The notes: generated by a model not told the origin, from the letters alone. A stretch of DNA of 64,000 nucleotides from an uncultured cyanobacterium (GCA_937883785.1 CALGDE010000038.1:1-64000), one strand, 5' to 3'; counted from the first letter of the stretch, positions 9,009 to 19,015 are shown. Program-made: numbers and translations.

Positions 9009-10151
9009 CTAAAAATCAACGCCACGCTTCAGGTCCACGCCCTTCTCCGCGTAATGTTTGTGGCACACCATTTCCGAGTGAATACTGGCTAAATCAAAAT
9101 ACGCCGGATCATTTAAGCAGCGACCAGTGATGATAATCTCCGTATCCTTAGGTTTACGCTTCAGGTCGCGGGCGATCGCCTCCCCATCCAGCAATTCCAA
9201 ATCCACCGCCGGATTCAGCTCATCCAAAATAATGGTTTTATACAGCCCCGAGGCGATCGCCGCCCGGGCAATTTCCCAGCCCCGCTCCGCCTCAATAAAA
9301 TCCAACGGCTCCTGCTGACCGCGCCACACAATGGCATCGCGCCCGCAGCGCTGGTGATCCACCAGGTCAGGATAGCTTTGGTGCAATGCCTCGATGGCCG
9401 CATCCTCCGTATAGCCCGCGCCCCCTTTTAACCATTGCAAAATCAGCACCCGGTGGGACCGGTCTAAATTAATTCCCCGCCCAATGGCCTGAAGGGCCTT
9501 ACCCAGGGCGCTGGTGGATTTTCCTTTGCCAGCCCCCGTATACACCTCAATGCCAGCAATGGTTCCACCGTCAGTCCGCTGCCGGGGGCGCATTTCCGAA
9601 TGCAAATCAGCCACCTCAAGGATTTCTGGTGGCGCCCCTCGCCCGGTCACAATAATTTCCAATTCTTCCGGCTTGGCACTTAAGGTTTTCATCACCTCGT
9701 TAGCCGACAGCAATCCCAAATCCAACACCGGATTCAGCTCATCCAGCACAACGACCGAATATAGCCCCGAGGCGATCGCCCCCTTCGCCACATCCCAGCC
9801 TCGCTTTGCTTCCGCCTTATCCAGCTTGGTCACATCCTCAGGACCAAAAAACTCCGCTCGCCCGGTGCGCACATGATCAATTAAGTGGGGGAAACCCTGT
9901 TGCAAAGCAGCGATCGCCCCATCTTCGTCATAGTCACGCCCCGGCCCCTTCAAAAAACGCAACAGCAGCACCCGACTTTCCCAATCAGAACCGATCCCCA
10001 GCCCAATGGAACGCAGCACCACCCCCAGGGCCGCCTGAGACTTACCCTTACCAATGCCGTCATACACATGGATTTGACCGGTCATTCGGTCATCGCGCAC
10101 CTGTGCCGTACGAATACCAATGCCCTTGCGTCGCGTTACCCGTGTCGTCAT
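9009..10151 (-). CDS. Tandem-duplicated CobO/BtuR-type corrinoid adenosyltransferase
   Basis: A 380-residue protein made of two homologous CobA/CobO/BtuR domains. This family transfers the adenosyl group of ATP to reduced corrinoid in cobalamin synthesis or salvage. Each half has its own P-loop (GIGKGKS at about 32-38 and GAGKGKS at about 206-212), an LKG loop, an LDELN Walker B-like motif (about 134-140 and 307-313) and a VTGRG or ITGRC segment. Single-domain family members are about 200 residues, so this is an internal duplication. Both nucleotide sites look intact. The ATG at 10151 has AGGA nine bases upstream and is preferred over a TTG seven codons earlier. A third relative without a P-loop lies at 59337-59951. 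Confidence 0.85.
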   Translation of the reverse strand: MTTRVTRRKGIGIRTAQVRDDRMTGQIHVYDGIGKGKSQAALGVVLRSIGLGIGSDWESRVLLLRFLKGPGRDYDEDGAIAALQQGFPHLIDHVRTGRAEFFGPEDVTKLDKAEAKRGWDVAKGAIASGLYSVVVLDELNPVLDLGLLSANEVMKTLSAKPEELEIIVTGRGAPPEILEVADLHSEMRPRQRTDGGTIAGIEVYTGAGKGKSTSALGKALQAIGRGINLDRSHRVLILQWLKGGAGYTEDAAIEALHQSYPDLVDHQRCGRDAIVWRGQQEPLDFIEAERGWEIARAAIASGLYKTIILDELNPAVDLELLDGEAIARDLKRKPKDTEIIITGRCLNDPAYFDLASIHSEMVCHKHYAEKGVDLKRGVDF

Positions 10152-10266
10152 GGAAATTTTCCTAGGGAGCAATAAAAAGATGAAATTAAAAAATCAACCC
10201 AAAGATTCAAACGGAGTTAAATCAAGCCGCCTTAATCAAACACCCACGGAACCATCGTAATTAGTC

Positions 10267-10347
10267 ATGGATATGAACACTCACCGCCCCTGCGGTCCCC
10301 AAGAACCCCGCATCGAAGCTATCGAATTCAACTTTAACCAGTTTTAA
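10267..10347 (+). CDS. Possible micro-ORF, 26 codons
   Basis: ATG to TAA encoding a 26-residue peptide with a compact, non-repetitive composition (residues 9-20: CGPQEPRIEAIE). There is no clear Shine-Dalgarno. It lies 116 bases upstream of, and divergent from, the corrinoid adenosyltransferase gene. It is listed only because its composition looks protein-like; it may be chance. Confidence 0.15.
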   Translation: MDMNTHRPCGPQEPRIEAIEFNFNQF

Positions 10348-10671
10348 GTACAAAATTCAAACCTTTATAATCCGGATTCTTAAGACTGAGTTTGGCTGGC
10401 ATCTTATCAGCGAGGAAATTGCCCCAAAAGCGGACGGCATTTGCCTTTATCAAAGCTTTATCGGACTCCTGGGGATCCTGCATGAAGGTCGGCGATCACC
10501 CAAGAGCCTCATCCTAAAGCGACATTTGGAATTTCTGGGGGCGAAATTCACAATTTATCAATTAATAAATTCGCCAGCTTTATTAGTTGCCTTATTATTT
10601 CTTATCAATTTATTTTCTCTAGGTGATCTTTTATTCACGGAAAATTTTAAGGTACGGGAAAAGAGAAATAC

Positions 10672-10699
10672 GCCCCAAAAATCACTCGATTTTTGGGGC
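10672..10699. other. Perfect inverted repeat
   Basis: GCCCCAAAAATC, loop ACTC, then GATTTTTGGGGC: a perfect 12-bp stem inside the gene-poor region before sigC. There is no T-run after the stem on either strand, so a simple terminator is unlikely; a structured RNA or a binding site is possible. Confidence 0.5.
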
Positions 10700-11445
10700 A
10701 CCTTCCTTCAACCATTGCCGAGAAATATTGTGGGACGCCCTTGTTAAGACAAATCAATCTAAGTTAATCAACGGCGATTTAAACATCGGGATCATGCAGG
10801 TTTTTCAGAGACAAACGCCAACAGAAACCCTTTTCCATCAAGGAGTACACGAGAAAACGCGGGATTCGCAAAACTTAACATTCCTGCATCGAAGAAATCT
10901 TTTTCAAGGAAATTGAATCGGCGTTTATCTAATTTTTTGTTGCATTTCGTTCAGTTAGTATCCAATCCATAACTAATCTTTGAATGTGCAGAATTAAATC
11001 ATGCACAATGGTGATCCAGATCGCTTTACCTGAGAGATATAGGCCACAAGTCATTGCGATCCGGCTGACGTTTCCTAGGTGATGGAGATTAATTGCATCT
11101 CAAGTAAAGATCACTGAAAACAATGTGGAATGTCCTTAAGATGAAAACCGTGGGCTTTAGCCATTACCCTTGTCCTTAATTCAGACGTGCAAACGGTGTT
11201 TGGATCTGTGGGAGTAGCCCTCTAAGGGTGAACATGACGATTCCGAATCGAAAACAGGCTGAGGCTTAAAGACTTTGTTAACAATTAATCGCAGCTTGCG
11301 ACGATTGGGCACCATAGGGACCTAAGCACCTTTTAAACCCCTGTTAGTATTCCGGAGTTATATCCAAGCATTTAGAGAGACCTTAGTTTTTCCGCTGGCC
11401 GGTTTTCCACTGGCGCACCTAGTAAAAGGATTTAACACAAACGCC

Positions 11446-12711
11446 ATGCCTGTAAATTTAGATAATTCCAATGTGCCCCAGGCTCAGTCCGCTGACCTAG
11501 CAGCACCTGCGGCGATCGCTCCCTCCTCGGAAAAGGCTGATGGGGCAGCGCTAGAGTCGGCTGAGGCGGAAATGGAAGAGCTGGAGACGGTGCCAGCTGG
11601 GCGCACCAAAAAGCGGGAGCGGCGGCGGACCACTGACTTAGTGCGGCTATACCTTCAGGAAATTGGTCGCGTGCGGTTGCTAGGGCGCGACGAGGAAGTG
11701 ACTGAAGCCCAAAAGATTCAGCGCTACATGGGGCTTCTGGAAATTCGCGCTAAGGCGGCGAAGGATGAGGAAGATCCCGTTACCGCTCGCTATGAGCATG
11801 TGTTGGAAGTGCGTGATCAACTGGCGGCTAACTTGGGACATCGTCCCTCGAAAGAGCGCTGGGCTCGAGCGGTGGAAATGGATAGTGCCGCTTTGAAAGA
11901 GTTGCTCGTTGAGGGCAAGAAGCGCTGGGCAGAAGTGGCTGAAATGGCGATTGCCGATCTAGATGCCATCCAGAACCAGGGGGTTCGCGCTAAGGAGCGG
12001 ATGATTAAGGCGAATTTGCGCCTAGTGGTATCCGTGGCGAAAAAATACCAAAATCGTGGGCTGGAGCTGCTGGACCTCATTCAAGAGGGTACTTTAGGGC
12101 TAGAGCGAGCGGTAGAGAAGTTTGATCCAACCAAAGGCTATCGCTTTAGCACCTATGCCTACTGGTGGATTCGTCAGGGAATCACTCGGGCGATCGCCAC
12201 CCAAAGCCGCACCATTCGCCTACCGGTACACATCACCGAGAAGCTGAATAAGATTAAGAAAGCTCAGCGCAAGATTTCTCAGGAACGTGGACGTACCGCC
12301 ACTTTGGACGATATTGCCAAGGAGTTGGAGATGACTCCGGCCCAGGTTCGGGAAGTGCTGATGCGTGTGCCCCGGGCCGTATCTTTGGAAACCAAAGTGG
12401 GTAAGGACAAGGACACAGAGCTGGGCGATTTGCTTGAAGCCGATGATGCGTCGCCGGAAGATTTACTGATGCGCGAGTCTTTGCAAAAAGATTTGCAGAA
12501 TCTGCTGGCACAGCTAACAAGCCGAGAACGAGACGTGATTCAGATGCGTTTTGGCTTGGGACATGGCAGCCCTTATTCCCTTGCGGAAATTGGACGGGCG
12601 CTGGATTTATCCCGGGAACGCGTTCGTCAAATTGAGGCAAAAGCCTTGCAAAAGCTACGTCAGCCTCGCCACCGCAATCAAGTGCGCGACTATTTAGAGG
12701 CACTAACTTAA
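11446..12711 (+). CDS. sigC: RNA polymerase sigma factor, group 2, SigC-type
   Basis: Sigma-70 family factor of 421 residues. Region 1.2 reads DLVRLYLQEIGRVRLLGRDEEV. Region 2 contains DLIQEGTLGLERAVEKFDP and the -10-recognising YAYWWIRQGITRAIA, and region 4.2 contains SLAEIGRALDLSRERVRQIE. The about 100-residue insertion between regions 1.2 and 2.1, with LGHRPSKERWA, and the GRDEEV sequence match SigC-type group 2 factors rather than primary SigA, whose corresponding segment usually reads LLRADEEIELA. SigC-type factors are linked to heat and carbon or nitrogen stress responses. The N-terminal 55 residues are low-complexity and acidic. A shared terminator separates it from convergent recA. 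Confidence 0.88.
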   Translation: MPVNLDNSNVPQAQSADLAAPAAIAPSSEKADGAALESAEAEMEELETVPAGRTKKRERRRTTDLVRLYLQEIGRVRLLGRDEEVTEAQKIQRYMGLLEIRAKAAKDEEDPVTARYEHVLEVRDQLAANLGHRPSKERWARAVEMDSAALKELLVEGKKRWAEVAEMAIADLDAIQNQGVRAKERMIKANLRLVVSVAKKYQNRGLELLDLIQEGTLGLERAVEKFDPTKGYRFSTYAYWWIRQGITRAIATQSRTIRLPVHITEKLNKIKKAQRKISQERGRTATLDDIAKELEMTPAQVREVLMRVPRAVSLETKVGKDKDTELGDLLEADDASPEDLLMRESLQKDLQNLLAQLTSRERDVIQMRFGLGHGSPYSLAEIGRALDLSRERVRQIEAKALQKLRQPRHRNQVRDYLEALT

Positions 12712-12777
12712 ATAAAGCGTTGCTCTAATTTTTTCTGTAGATCTCAATCCTGTAAATCTTAAGTAGAGTTCAAAAAG

Positions 12778-12824
12778 CCAAAAAGAATCCCTGCAAGCAA
12801 AAGCGTTGCAGGGATTCTTTTTGG
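12778..12824. terminator. Bidirectional terminator between sigC and recA
   Basis: A perfect 17-bp stem (AAAAAGAATCCCTGCAA and TTGCAGGGATTCTTTTT) with A-runs on the left and T-runs on the right sits between the convergent genes sigC and recA and can serve both. Confidence 0.9.
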
Positions 12825-12868
12825 TCTCTATGGACCGGCTTCAGTGTCTTCCGAAGTGAGCCCGACCT

Positions 12869-14062
12869 CTAAAAAGCATCTTCAATGGAACCAGGATCCT
12901 TAGCTTCATCACTGGCGCCATTGGAGATTGCGGCATTTTCAGCCGCCCCTTCAATGCCGCTGCGATTGTAAATAGCTCCGCTCTCAATCAGTTTCTGGGT
13001 TAGCTCAGCCTCAACTTTTGCCATGACGTCGGCATTTTCCTTTAAATACAAAATGGCATTGTCGCGCCCTTGGCTAATATTTTCGCCGTTATAGCTATAC
13101 CAGGCTCCTTTACGCACAATAATTTCGTGCTTTTCCGCCAGGTCCACTAAGCACCCCACCGACGAAATTCCCTGACCAAAAATAATGTCAAATTCGCCAA
13201 TGCGGAACGGCGGCGCAACTTTATTTTTCGCCACTTTCACCTTGGCGCGAATACCAAATTCTTCGGTACCTTTTTTCAGGGTTTGAATACGGCGAATATC
13301 AAGGCGCACCGACGCATAGAACTTCAGTGCGTTACCACCGGTGGTAGTTTCTGGGCTGCCATAGGTAACGCCAATTTTCAGGCGAAGCTGGTTAAGAAAA
13401 ATTACTGTGCAGCCGGACTTACCAATATTTCCGGTGATTTTCCGCAGGGCATGGCTCATAAGTCGAGCCTGAACCCCTACCTGGGTGCTGCCCATTTCCC
13501 CTTCAATTTCGGATCGGGGTACTAGCGCCGCCACGGAGTCGATCACCACAATATCGATCGCCGCAGACCGCACCAGTTGATCCACCACCTCCAGCGCCAT
13601 TTCCCCCGTATCAGGCTGGGAAATCAGCAGGTTATCGATATCAACCCCAAGGGCTTGAGAATACACCGGATCCAAGGCGTGCTCAGCATCCACAAAAGCA
13701 GCGATGCCACCGGCTTTTTGCACTTCGGCGATCGCATGAAGTGCCAGCGTTGTTTTACCGGAGCTTTCTGGACCATAAATTTCAATCACCCGCCCCTTTG
13801 GCAAGCCGCCGCCCAGGGCTATGTCCAACGTCATCGCCCCCGTGGGAATAGTTTCAACCCGCATCCGCCCGGCATCCCCCAGGCGCATAATTGAGCCCTT
13901 GCCGTGAGAACGCTCAATTTGCTGCAGGACCATATTGAGCGCCTTTTCCTTTTCAGGATCGGTAGTCAGAGGCGCGGGCTCATCCTTTTTTGTCGCCTTG
14001 GTGGACCCTTTAGCGGTGGAGCTTCTGGAACTGGAACTGCTTTTAGAGCTTGATCTTGGCAT
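12869..14062 (-). CDS. recA: Recombinase RecA
   Basis: RecA, 397 residues: DNA-dependent ATPase for strand exchange and activation of LexA self-cleavage. The Walker A motif is GPESSGKTT at residues 97-105. Walker B ([16 protein letters not shown]) and the L2-region [13 protein letters not shown] are clear, and no intein is present. The N-terminus carries a Ser/Lys-rich extension of about 38 residues (many consecutive Ser), longer than in most bacteria. The C-terminus ends in an acidic tail. The ATG at 14062 is used. A TATAAT -10 candidate lies about 130 bases upstream on the minus strand; no exact cyanobacterial LexA box was found. Confidence 0.97.
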   Translation of the reverse strand: MPRSSSKSSSSSRSSTAKGSTKATKKDEPAPLTTDPEKEKALNMVLQQIERSHGKGSIMRLGDAGRMRVETIPTGAMTLDIALGGGLPKGRVIEIYGPESSGKTTLALHAIAEVQKAGGIAAFVDAEHALDPVYSQALGVDIDNLLISQPDTGEMALEVVDQLVRSAAIDIVVIDSVAALVPRSEIEGEMGSTQVGVQARLMSHALRKITGNIGKSGCTVIFLNQLRLKIGVTYGSPETTTGGNALKFYASVRLDIRRIQTLKKGTEEFGIRAKVKVAKNKVAPPFRIGEFDIIFGQGISSVGCLVDLAEKHEIIVRKGAWYSYNGENISQGRDNAILYLKENADVMAKVEAELTQKLIESGAIYNRSGIEGAAENAAISNGASDEAKDPGSIEDAF

Positions 14063-14240
14063 GGCACTATGGGGCGTTGTTGGATGGCGCTGGAAAATAA
14101 AAGCCTAAACTTCAGAGCCTACTGCGTTAAGGGTAACACCAGGATATTCACCTGACTCCCGGTCGTTATTACCAGCAATTTAGGGGTTCCCAGATTATAG
14201 TACATCAATCATTAATCGCCCCTTGGCAATCTTTCCAAGG

Positions 14241-14333
14241 GGGGCTGGGGCTCAGCGTTTTGAAAGGGTGTGGACTCCCCACGGTGTCAGGCTTCTGGGC
14301 GCTTAATTGATGGCACATTGATGACAGTCCCTA
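14241..14333 (-). repeat. Family 1 interspersed repeat, copy 2 (inverted)
   Basis: On the minus strand this reads TAGGGACTGTCATCAAT, then CCCAGAAGCC...CCGTGGGGAGTCCACACCC, matching the other family 1 copies in order and spacing. The terminal AGTCCCTA (plus strand, 14326-14333) equals the ends of copies 1 and 3. A short hairpin (CCCCTTGG/CCAAGGGG, 14219-14242) borders it. It lies between recA and the OB-fold lipoprotein gene. Confidence 0.65.
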
Positions 14334-14375
14334 GCTCCTTTATGATTCTTGACTTAATTCAATCAGCGACAGCCC

Positions 14376-14879
14376 TTAATCTTCGAGGGGCGATCGCCGC
14401 CGTTCAATGCCAAAAGCCTGGTCAAAGTTTGTGGATTCAATTTCAATGGGGCGGTATTTCGCCGTCAGCTCCACCCGAACGGAATCACCCACCGCGGGCA
14501 ACGGTAAACGGTCTGTGCGAATCCACAGGGTGCCGGTGCCGTCATCGATGCGATAAAGTCCGGCATCAACCAAGGGGGCGGTGGCGATTACCTTTCCGAC
14601 GATTACCATCACCTCAGGTTCTGGTGCCTCTGGCGCCCCTGCGGGGTCTGGCGAACTTTCCGCCAGCACCGTTGTTTCCACCTGAGCAACGGTAGAAACG
14701 GGCACGTCCTCACCACCACCGCCACAGGACAGCAACGGGCTAGCAAGGGTAATTAGTGCAGCGGCTTGGGCGATCGCTCGCCGGTTGCCCAAGCTGTGGG
14801 CATTGACTCGGCGATTTTTGTGGACAAAAATTCTGCGTGCGAAAGGTAGCCGCAAGGATTGCTTCAACGTCCGTTTCAA
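14376..14879 (-). CDS. OB-fold lipoprotein, hypothetical
   Basis: A 167-residue reading frame. A lipobox (PLLSC, followed by four Gly) at about residue 52 predicts an envelope lipoprotein. After a Pro/Ala/Glu-rich linker comes a compact beta-rich domain (VIVGKVIAT...YRIDDGTGTLWIRT...GDSVRVE), the pattern of a nucleic-acid-type OB fold used in other periplasmic proteins. The frame begins at TTG 14879, which would give an unusually long, very basic signal sequence; an internal TTG near 14792 would place a classical 23-residue signal directly before the lipobox Cys. Function unknown. It is divergent from folD. Confidence 0.65.
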   Translation of the reverse strand: MKRTLKQSLRLPFARRIFVHKNRRVNAHSLGNRRAIAQAAALITLASPLLSCGGGGEDVPVSTVAQVETTVLAESSPDPAGAPEAPEPEVMVIVGKVIATAPLVDAGLYRIDDGTGTLWIRTDRLPLPAVGDSVRVELTAKYRPIEIESTNFDQAFGIERRRSPLED

Positions 14880-14987
14880 AAGTTTCCCCTAAAATTTTGC
14901 TTTGATTTGCTTTAAAAAATTCTCTTTAAAAAATCCCACGTCACCCCAAATCCTGTGACAAACTTGACCATTGAGTTAGGTCGATCT

Positions 14988-15872
14988 ATGACATCAGCGT
15001 CCACCATTCACATCCTTAACGGTAAAGCTCTTGCCCTGCGGATCCAAGAGAAGCTGGCCAAAAAGGTTGCCCAGCTAACCACTGAGCGAGGACGTCCGCC
15101 GGGGCTAGCGGTGCTGATGGTGGGGGACAATCCAGCCAGCGCTGCCTATGTGCGCAATAAAGGGCGGGCATGCGATCGCATCGGTATCGCATCATTGGGG
15201 CGGCACTATCCGGCGACGGTTTCCCAGGAGGAGCTCACTCAGGAAATCCATCGCCTTAACGACGATCCCAATGTGGATGGAATTTTGGTGCAGTTGCCTT
15301 TGCCGGAGGGGTTGGATGGCAACGCGCTGTTGTTAGAAATTGACCCTGATAAAGATGCGGACGGACTCCACCCGACGAACTTGGGACGGCTGGTGCGCTC
15401 CGAAGAGGGGCTGCGCAGTTGTACGCCAGCGGGGGTGATGGAAATCCTAAGGGGTGCAGGAATTGACCCGGCGGGCAAGAAAGCGGTGGTGATGGGGCGC
15501 AGCATTTTGGTGGGCAAGCCCATCGCCCTAATGCTCCTGGACGCCAATGCCACCGTCACCATTGCCCATTCAAAAACGCCAGATTTAGCAGCGGTCACCC
15601 GCGAAGCAGACATTTTGGTGGTGGCTGTGGGGCGTCCTGAGATGGTGACGGCAGAAATGGTGAAGCCGGGGGCAGTGGTGATTGATGTGGGCATTAACCG
15701 GGTGGATAAACCGGAGGGGGGCTCGAAGCTGGTGGGGGATGTGGAGTTTGAGCCGGCGGGGGCGATCGCCAGCTCCATCACCCCAGTACCCGGCGGCGTC
15801 GGTCCCATGACCGTCACTCTGCTAATGAAAAATACCGTGGCCAGCTACGAACGGCGCACCGCCCCCAAGTAG
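14988..15872 (+). CDS. folD: Bifunctional methylenetetrahydrofolate dehydrogenase/cyclohydrolase
   Basis: FolD interconverts 5,10-methylene-, methenyl- and 10-formyl-tetrahydrofolate with NADP. The substrate-site sequence [15 protein letters not shown], the QLPLPEGLD motif, the DKDADGLHP segment, the nucleotide-binding GRSILVGKP and the C-terminal [12 protein letters not shown] are all present. The ATG at 14988 gives 294 residues, close to the usual 280-300, and has an AGG seven bases upstream; a GTG 11 codons earlier is the alternative. The gene stands alone on its strand between the OB-fold lipoprotein and rimK. Confidence 0.95.
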   Translation: MTSASTIHILNGKALALRIQEKLAKKVAQLTTERGRPPGLAVLMVGDNPASAAYVRNKGRACDRIGIASLGRHYPATVSQEELTQEIHRLNDDPNVDGILVQLPLPEGLDGNALLLEIDPDKDADGLHPTNLGRLVRSEEGLRSCTPAGVMEILRGAGIDPAGKKAVVMGRSILVGKPIALMLLDANATVTIAHSKTPDLAAVTREADILVVAVGRPEMVTAEMVKPGAVVIDVGINRVDKPEGGSKLVGDVEFEPAGAIASSITPVPGGVGPMTVTLLMKNTVASYERRTAPK

Positions 15873-15992
15873 CTGCTTTTCCTGGTAGCTTTTCTTGAAG
15901 GCTAAAGTTCTTGCTGGCAGCGTTGTGATCATGCGCCAGCTTTCTGAATCATTAGCTTTCTGAATCATGCGCCAGCCTTTACTACGGCGCTC

Positions 15993-16937
15993 CTAAGCCT
16001 CCGACGGCGACAAATTTCTTGTGGAAATCCTCACGCCAGGCGCCTTTGCCCGAGAGGACTTCGCGCTAATTGACTTTTCAATAAACGTGATAATCCGCTC
16101 TGCCACATCCACCTGAGTCGCTTTTTCAATGCCTTCTAGCCCCGGCGACGAATTCACCTCCATGACCACCGGTCCATGGTTAGAGCGCAGCAAGTCTACT
16201 CCAGCCACTTTCAGCCCCATTGCTTTCGCCGCCCGCACCGCTGTGGATCGCTCCTCCGGCGTTAGCTTTACTTTTTCCGCATAGCCTCCCCGATGCAAAT
16301 TGGAGCGAAACTCGCCGGGTGCTCCCTGTCGCCGCATGGACGCCACCACCCGATTGCTCACCACTAAACAGCGAATATCCGCTCCCTTCGCTTCTTTAAT
16401 AAATTCCTGCACCAAAATATTTGCATCCAGCCCACGGAACGCCTCAATTACCGACTTAGCTGCACTGTCTGTATCGGCTAAAACCACGCCAATGCCCTGG
16501 GTGCCCTCCAGCAGCTTAATCACCAGGGGCGCGCCCCCCACAATGCCAATCACCCCGTCGAAATCCTTGGTGGAATGGGCGAAACCGGTCACCGGCAACC
16601 CAATGCCCTCCCGCGCCAGCATTTGTAGGCACTGTAATTTGTCGCGCGATCGCGTAATCGCCTCCGCCCCGTTCAGCACAAAGGTGTGCATCATTTGAAA
16701 CTGACGCACCACTGCCGATCCATAGAACGTACGGGACGCTCCAATGCGGGGAATAATCGCGTCAATATCCGTCAGCTCCTTGCCCTGATAAATCACTTTC
16801 GGTGAGTGGGCTGTAATGTCCATATAGCAACGCATATGGTCAATCACATCTACGGTATGACCGCGTTCCACCGCCGTCTCTCTCAAACGGCGAGTGGAGT
16901 AAAGGGACGCATCACGGGACAAAATGCCAATCTTCAT
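15993..16937 (-). CDS. rimK: RimK-family ATP-grasp ligase
   Basis: ATP-grasp enzyme that adds glutamate residues to the C-terminus of ribosomal protein S6 in other bacteria. The product from the ATG at 16937 begins MKIGILSRD, the family's normal start, and has 314 residues; an in-frame extension of 24 codons looks non-coding. ATP-grasp elements include [32 protein letters not shown], and the metal and substrate loop [14 protein letters not shown]. The next gene upstream on the same strand (17208-17747) is a RimK-type zinc protease, a partner commonly found beside rimK. A family 1 repeat lies between them. Confidence 0.93.
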   Translation of the reverse strand: MKIGILSRDASLYSTRRLRETAVERGHTVDVIDHMRCYMDITAHSPKVIYQGKELTDIDAIIPRIGASRTFYGSAVVRQFQMMHTFVLNGAEAITRSRDKLQCLQMLAREGIGLPVTGFAHSTKDFDGVIGIVGGAPLVIKLLEGTQGIGVVLADTDSAAKSVIEAFRGLDANILVQEFIKEAKGADIRCLVVSNRVVASMRRQGAPGEFRSNLHRGGYAEKVKLTPEERSTAVRAAKAMGLKVAGVDLLRSNHGPVVMEVNSSPGLEGIEKATQVDVAERIITFIEKSISAKSSRAKAPGVRISTRNLSPSEA

Positions 16938-16978
16938 ATGCTCAAATCGAGAATGCTCGCGGCGTATAATCAACCAAA

Positions 16979-17147
16979 CGCCAGAAACCCTACCCAGAGG
17001 GGAATACACGTCTTTTCAAAATAAAAAGACTAGGGGACAAAACCTTTTCAACCCTGAACTTGCAAAATTTGCAAATTTACCTGGGCCTACAAATTTAATG
17101 GATGACACCCCTTAGAAGAACAACCTAAAAGACATAAGAAGTCCCTA
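16979..17147 (+). repeat. Family 1 interspersed repeat, copy 3
   Basis: The segment GCCAGAAACCCTA...GGGGAATACACGTC...GACTAGGGG aligns without gaps over about 60 bases with copy 1, and the right end AGTCCCTA (17140-17147) matches copies 1 and 2. A short stem, GTCTTTT/AAAAAGAC, follows the core. It occupies most of the gap between the zinc protease gene and rimK. Confidence 0.65.
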
Positions 17148-17207
17148 GGGCAGTTCTTAAAATAAATTTTGAGGTTTTAATTTTGGGATTTGGCATTGAA
17201 AAGGGAT

Positions 17208-17747
17208 TTACGACACCGATAGCGGCGAGGGCTGGGCACACAGGTAAGATTTGCTGGGATCCACCGTCACGCGAGATTCCATAGCCCGTCGCCCCAGGAG
17301 CATTCCAAACCCCATGCTGTTGCGATTAGCCAAGGTAATTTCTGTTTTCCAATGGTGCCGCCCCAACATAATCACCGTTTCGATCACATAGCGGTCTTCG
17401 GGAGTGCCGTTGGAGCTGGTGACAGAACGATAGTCCACTACGGGATATTCGATTACTGGGGAAATGGCGATGATATCGTTGGCGGGAAATTCTGAGGTGG
17501 AGTCGGGGCGAAATTGCTGAAATTGGCTGGGAATGCCGTTGGGGTTGTCGTGCTGACGCAAGCACACCCGAAAGCGCACTTTATCGATGTGGGATCCCCG
17601 CTGGGAATTTTTGTGGGAAATGGGTTCCAAATCTTGCACGTGCAAGGCGGAGGTTTTGGCGCCGGTGTCCACCTTCACAGCGATGGAAGGGATTTTAAGG
17701 TCGGGAAGGCTTAGGTATTCTTGCCAGCCAATTGTTATTTTCTCCAT
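17208..17747 (-). CDS. RimK-associated retropepsin-like zinc protease (COG4067)
   Basis: A 179-residue protein of the ATP-dependent zinc protease family, which has a retropepsin-like fold. The active-site-like motif KVDTGAKTSALH is near residue 27 and the conserved C-terminal MGFGMLLGRRAM is present. The family is often encoded next to rimK and is thought to act on the same glutamylated substrate, although its exact activity is not well established. The ATG at 17747 is chosen over a TTG four codons upstream. It is followed by rimK on the same strand after 270 bases. Confidence 0.85.
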   Translation of the reverse strand: MEKITIGWQEYLSLPDLKIPSIAVKVDTGAKTSALHVQDLEPISHKNSQRGSHIDKVRFRVCLRQHDNPNGIPSQFQQFRPDSTSEFPANDIIAISPVIEYPVVDYRSVTSSNGTPEDRYVIETVIMLGRHHWKTEITLANRNSMGFGMLLGRRAMESRVTVDPSKSYLCAQPSPLSVS

Positions 17748-18040
17748 GGTTATTCCCAAGGGATTGTGGCGATTCGCATCGCTACAGCGGCGAATCTGCG
17801 GTGAGTTTACAGAGGGTCGGCCTTGCCTAGAACCTTGATTACCCAGTGTATCGGCGGTGATAGGGAAGGTGGGAAATTGTGATGAACCTGGGGAAATGGG
17901 GTTGACGTGGGCAATGGTGCATAGGCTTTTGGGGCTGATTTCTTAACAATCACGACGGCGATCGCCATAGGCTCCAGCGGAGGGATACAATGCCCTTCGT
18001 CTGTTCTTAACTTTTTTGGCCTATTCCTGTCGTTTCTGCC

Positions 18041-19015
18041 ATGACCACCATCAGCGAATCTTCAACAGCTGCCAATTCTCTTCAAAACTCTGGTTTAAAG
18101 GGCTCCAGTCTTCAAGACTCTGATCTTAAAAATTTTGATTTAAAGAGCTATCTCAAAGCCCGGCAGCAACTGGTGGAAACGGCGCTGGATCAGACGATCG
18201 CCGTGGTCTATCCCGACACCATCTACGAATCTATGCGCTATTCGTTAATGGCCGGCGGTAAGCGGCTACGACCGATTTTATGTCTCGCCGCCTGCGAGCT
18301 GGTAGGTGGATCCACAGAGGCAGCGATGCCCACCGCCTGCGCTCTGGAAATGATTCACACCATGTCCCTAATCCACGACGATTTACCGTCCATGGACAAC
18401 GACGATTACCGGCGGGGCAAGTTGACCAACCACAAAGTATACGGAGAAGACGTGGCAATTTTGGCGGGGGATGGTCTTCTCGCCTATGCCTTTGAATACG
18501 TGGCTGTTAACACCAAAGGGGTCGCCGCAGATCAGGTGCTGAAGGTGGTGACCTGTTTGGCGCGGGCCGTGGGGGCGGCAGGACTGGTGGGAGGGCAGGT
18601 GGTGGATTTAGCCTCAGAGGGCAATCCAGATACCACCCTGGAAACGCTGAACTTTATTCACCTGCATAAGACGGCGGCATTATTGGAAGCCTGCGTTGTT
18701 TCCGGGGGGATTTTAGGGGGCGCCAGTGAAGCAACCCTAGAGAAACTATCGGGCTATGCCAAAGATATTGGTCTAGCGTTCCAAATTGTGGACGATATTC
18801 TCGATATCACCGCCACCCAACAGGAACTGGGTAAAAGCGTTGGCAAAGATGTTGATGCCCAAAAAGCCACTTACCCTAGCTTGGTCGGGCTACAAGAGTC
18901 CCGCGATCGCGCCCAAGAATTAATTACCCAAGCTCAAGCTCGATTGAACGCTTTTGGGGAAACGGCAAAACCCCTCCAGGCGATCGCAGATTATATTGTT
19001 GCCCGCACGTACTAA
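18041..19015 (+). CDS. crtE: Geranylgeranyl diphosphate synthase
   Basis: Trans-prenyltransferase of 324 residues that builds geranylgeranyl diphosphate from IPP and DMAPP for carotenoids, the chlorophyll phytyl tail and quinones. The first Asp-rich motif is D113-D114-x4-D119 with [10 protein letters not shown], the short x4 spacing of the bacterial type II/CrtE group. The second is D251-D252-x2-D255 in [16 protein letters not shown] binds the allylic substrate. The N-terminal 35 residues contain imperfect repeats of the type [11 protein letters not shown] and are an unusual extension. The ATG at 18041 is used. Confidence 0.94.
   Translation: MTTISESSTAANSLQNSGLKGSSLQDSDLKNFDLKSYLKARQQLVETALDQTIAVVYPDTIYESMRYSLMAGGKRLRPILCLAACELVGGSTEAAMPTACALEMIHTMSLIHDDLPSMDNDDYRRGKLTNHKVYGEDVAILAGDGLLAYAFEYVAVNTKGVAADQVLKVVTCLARAVGAAGLVGGQVVDLASEGNPDTTLETLNFIHLHKTAALLEACVVSGGILGGASEATLEKLSGYAKDIGLAFQIVDDILDITATQQELGKSVGKDVDAQKATYPSLVGLQESRDRAQELITQAQARLNAFGETAKPLQAIADYIVARTY

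Larger units (their letters stand above)
10152..11445. other. 1.3-kb gene-poor region upstream of sigC
   Basis: No convincing gene. It contains a 26-codon ORF at 10267-10347, a perfect 12-bp inverted repeat at 10672-10699 and a weak match to the family 1 repeat core at 10819-10850. The right half may hold the sigC promoter and a long leader. Longer ORFs here have no ribosome binding site and no recognisable composition. Confidence 0.5.

Noticed and set aside
10526-10916. Two overlapping ORFs of 73 and 97 codons before sigC
   Set aside because: They run through the perfect hairpin at 10672-10699, have no Shine-Dalgarno and do not look protein-like.
11446-12711. Calling this sigma factor the primary SigA/RpoD
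   Set aside because: The region 1.2 sequence and the LGHRPSKERW insertion fit SigC-type group 2 factors better.
14063-14240. LexA box in the recA upstream region
   Set aside because: AGTACATCAATC at about 14200 fits only the left half of the cyanobacterial RGTACNNNDGTWCB consensus.
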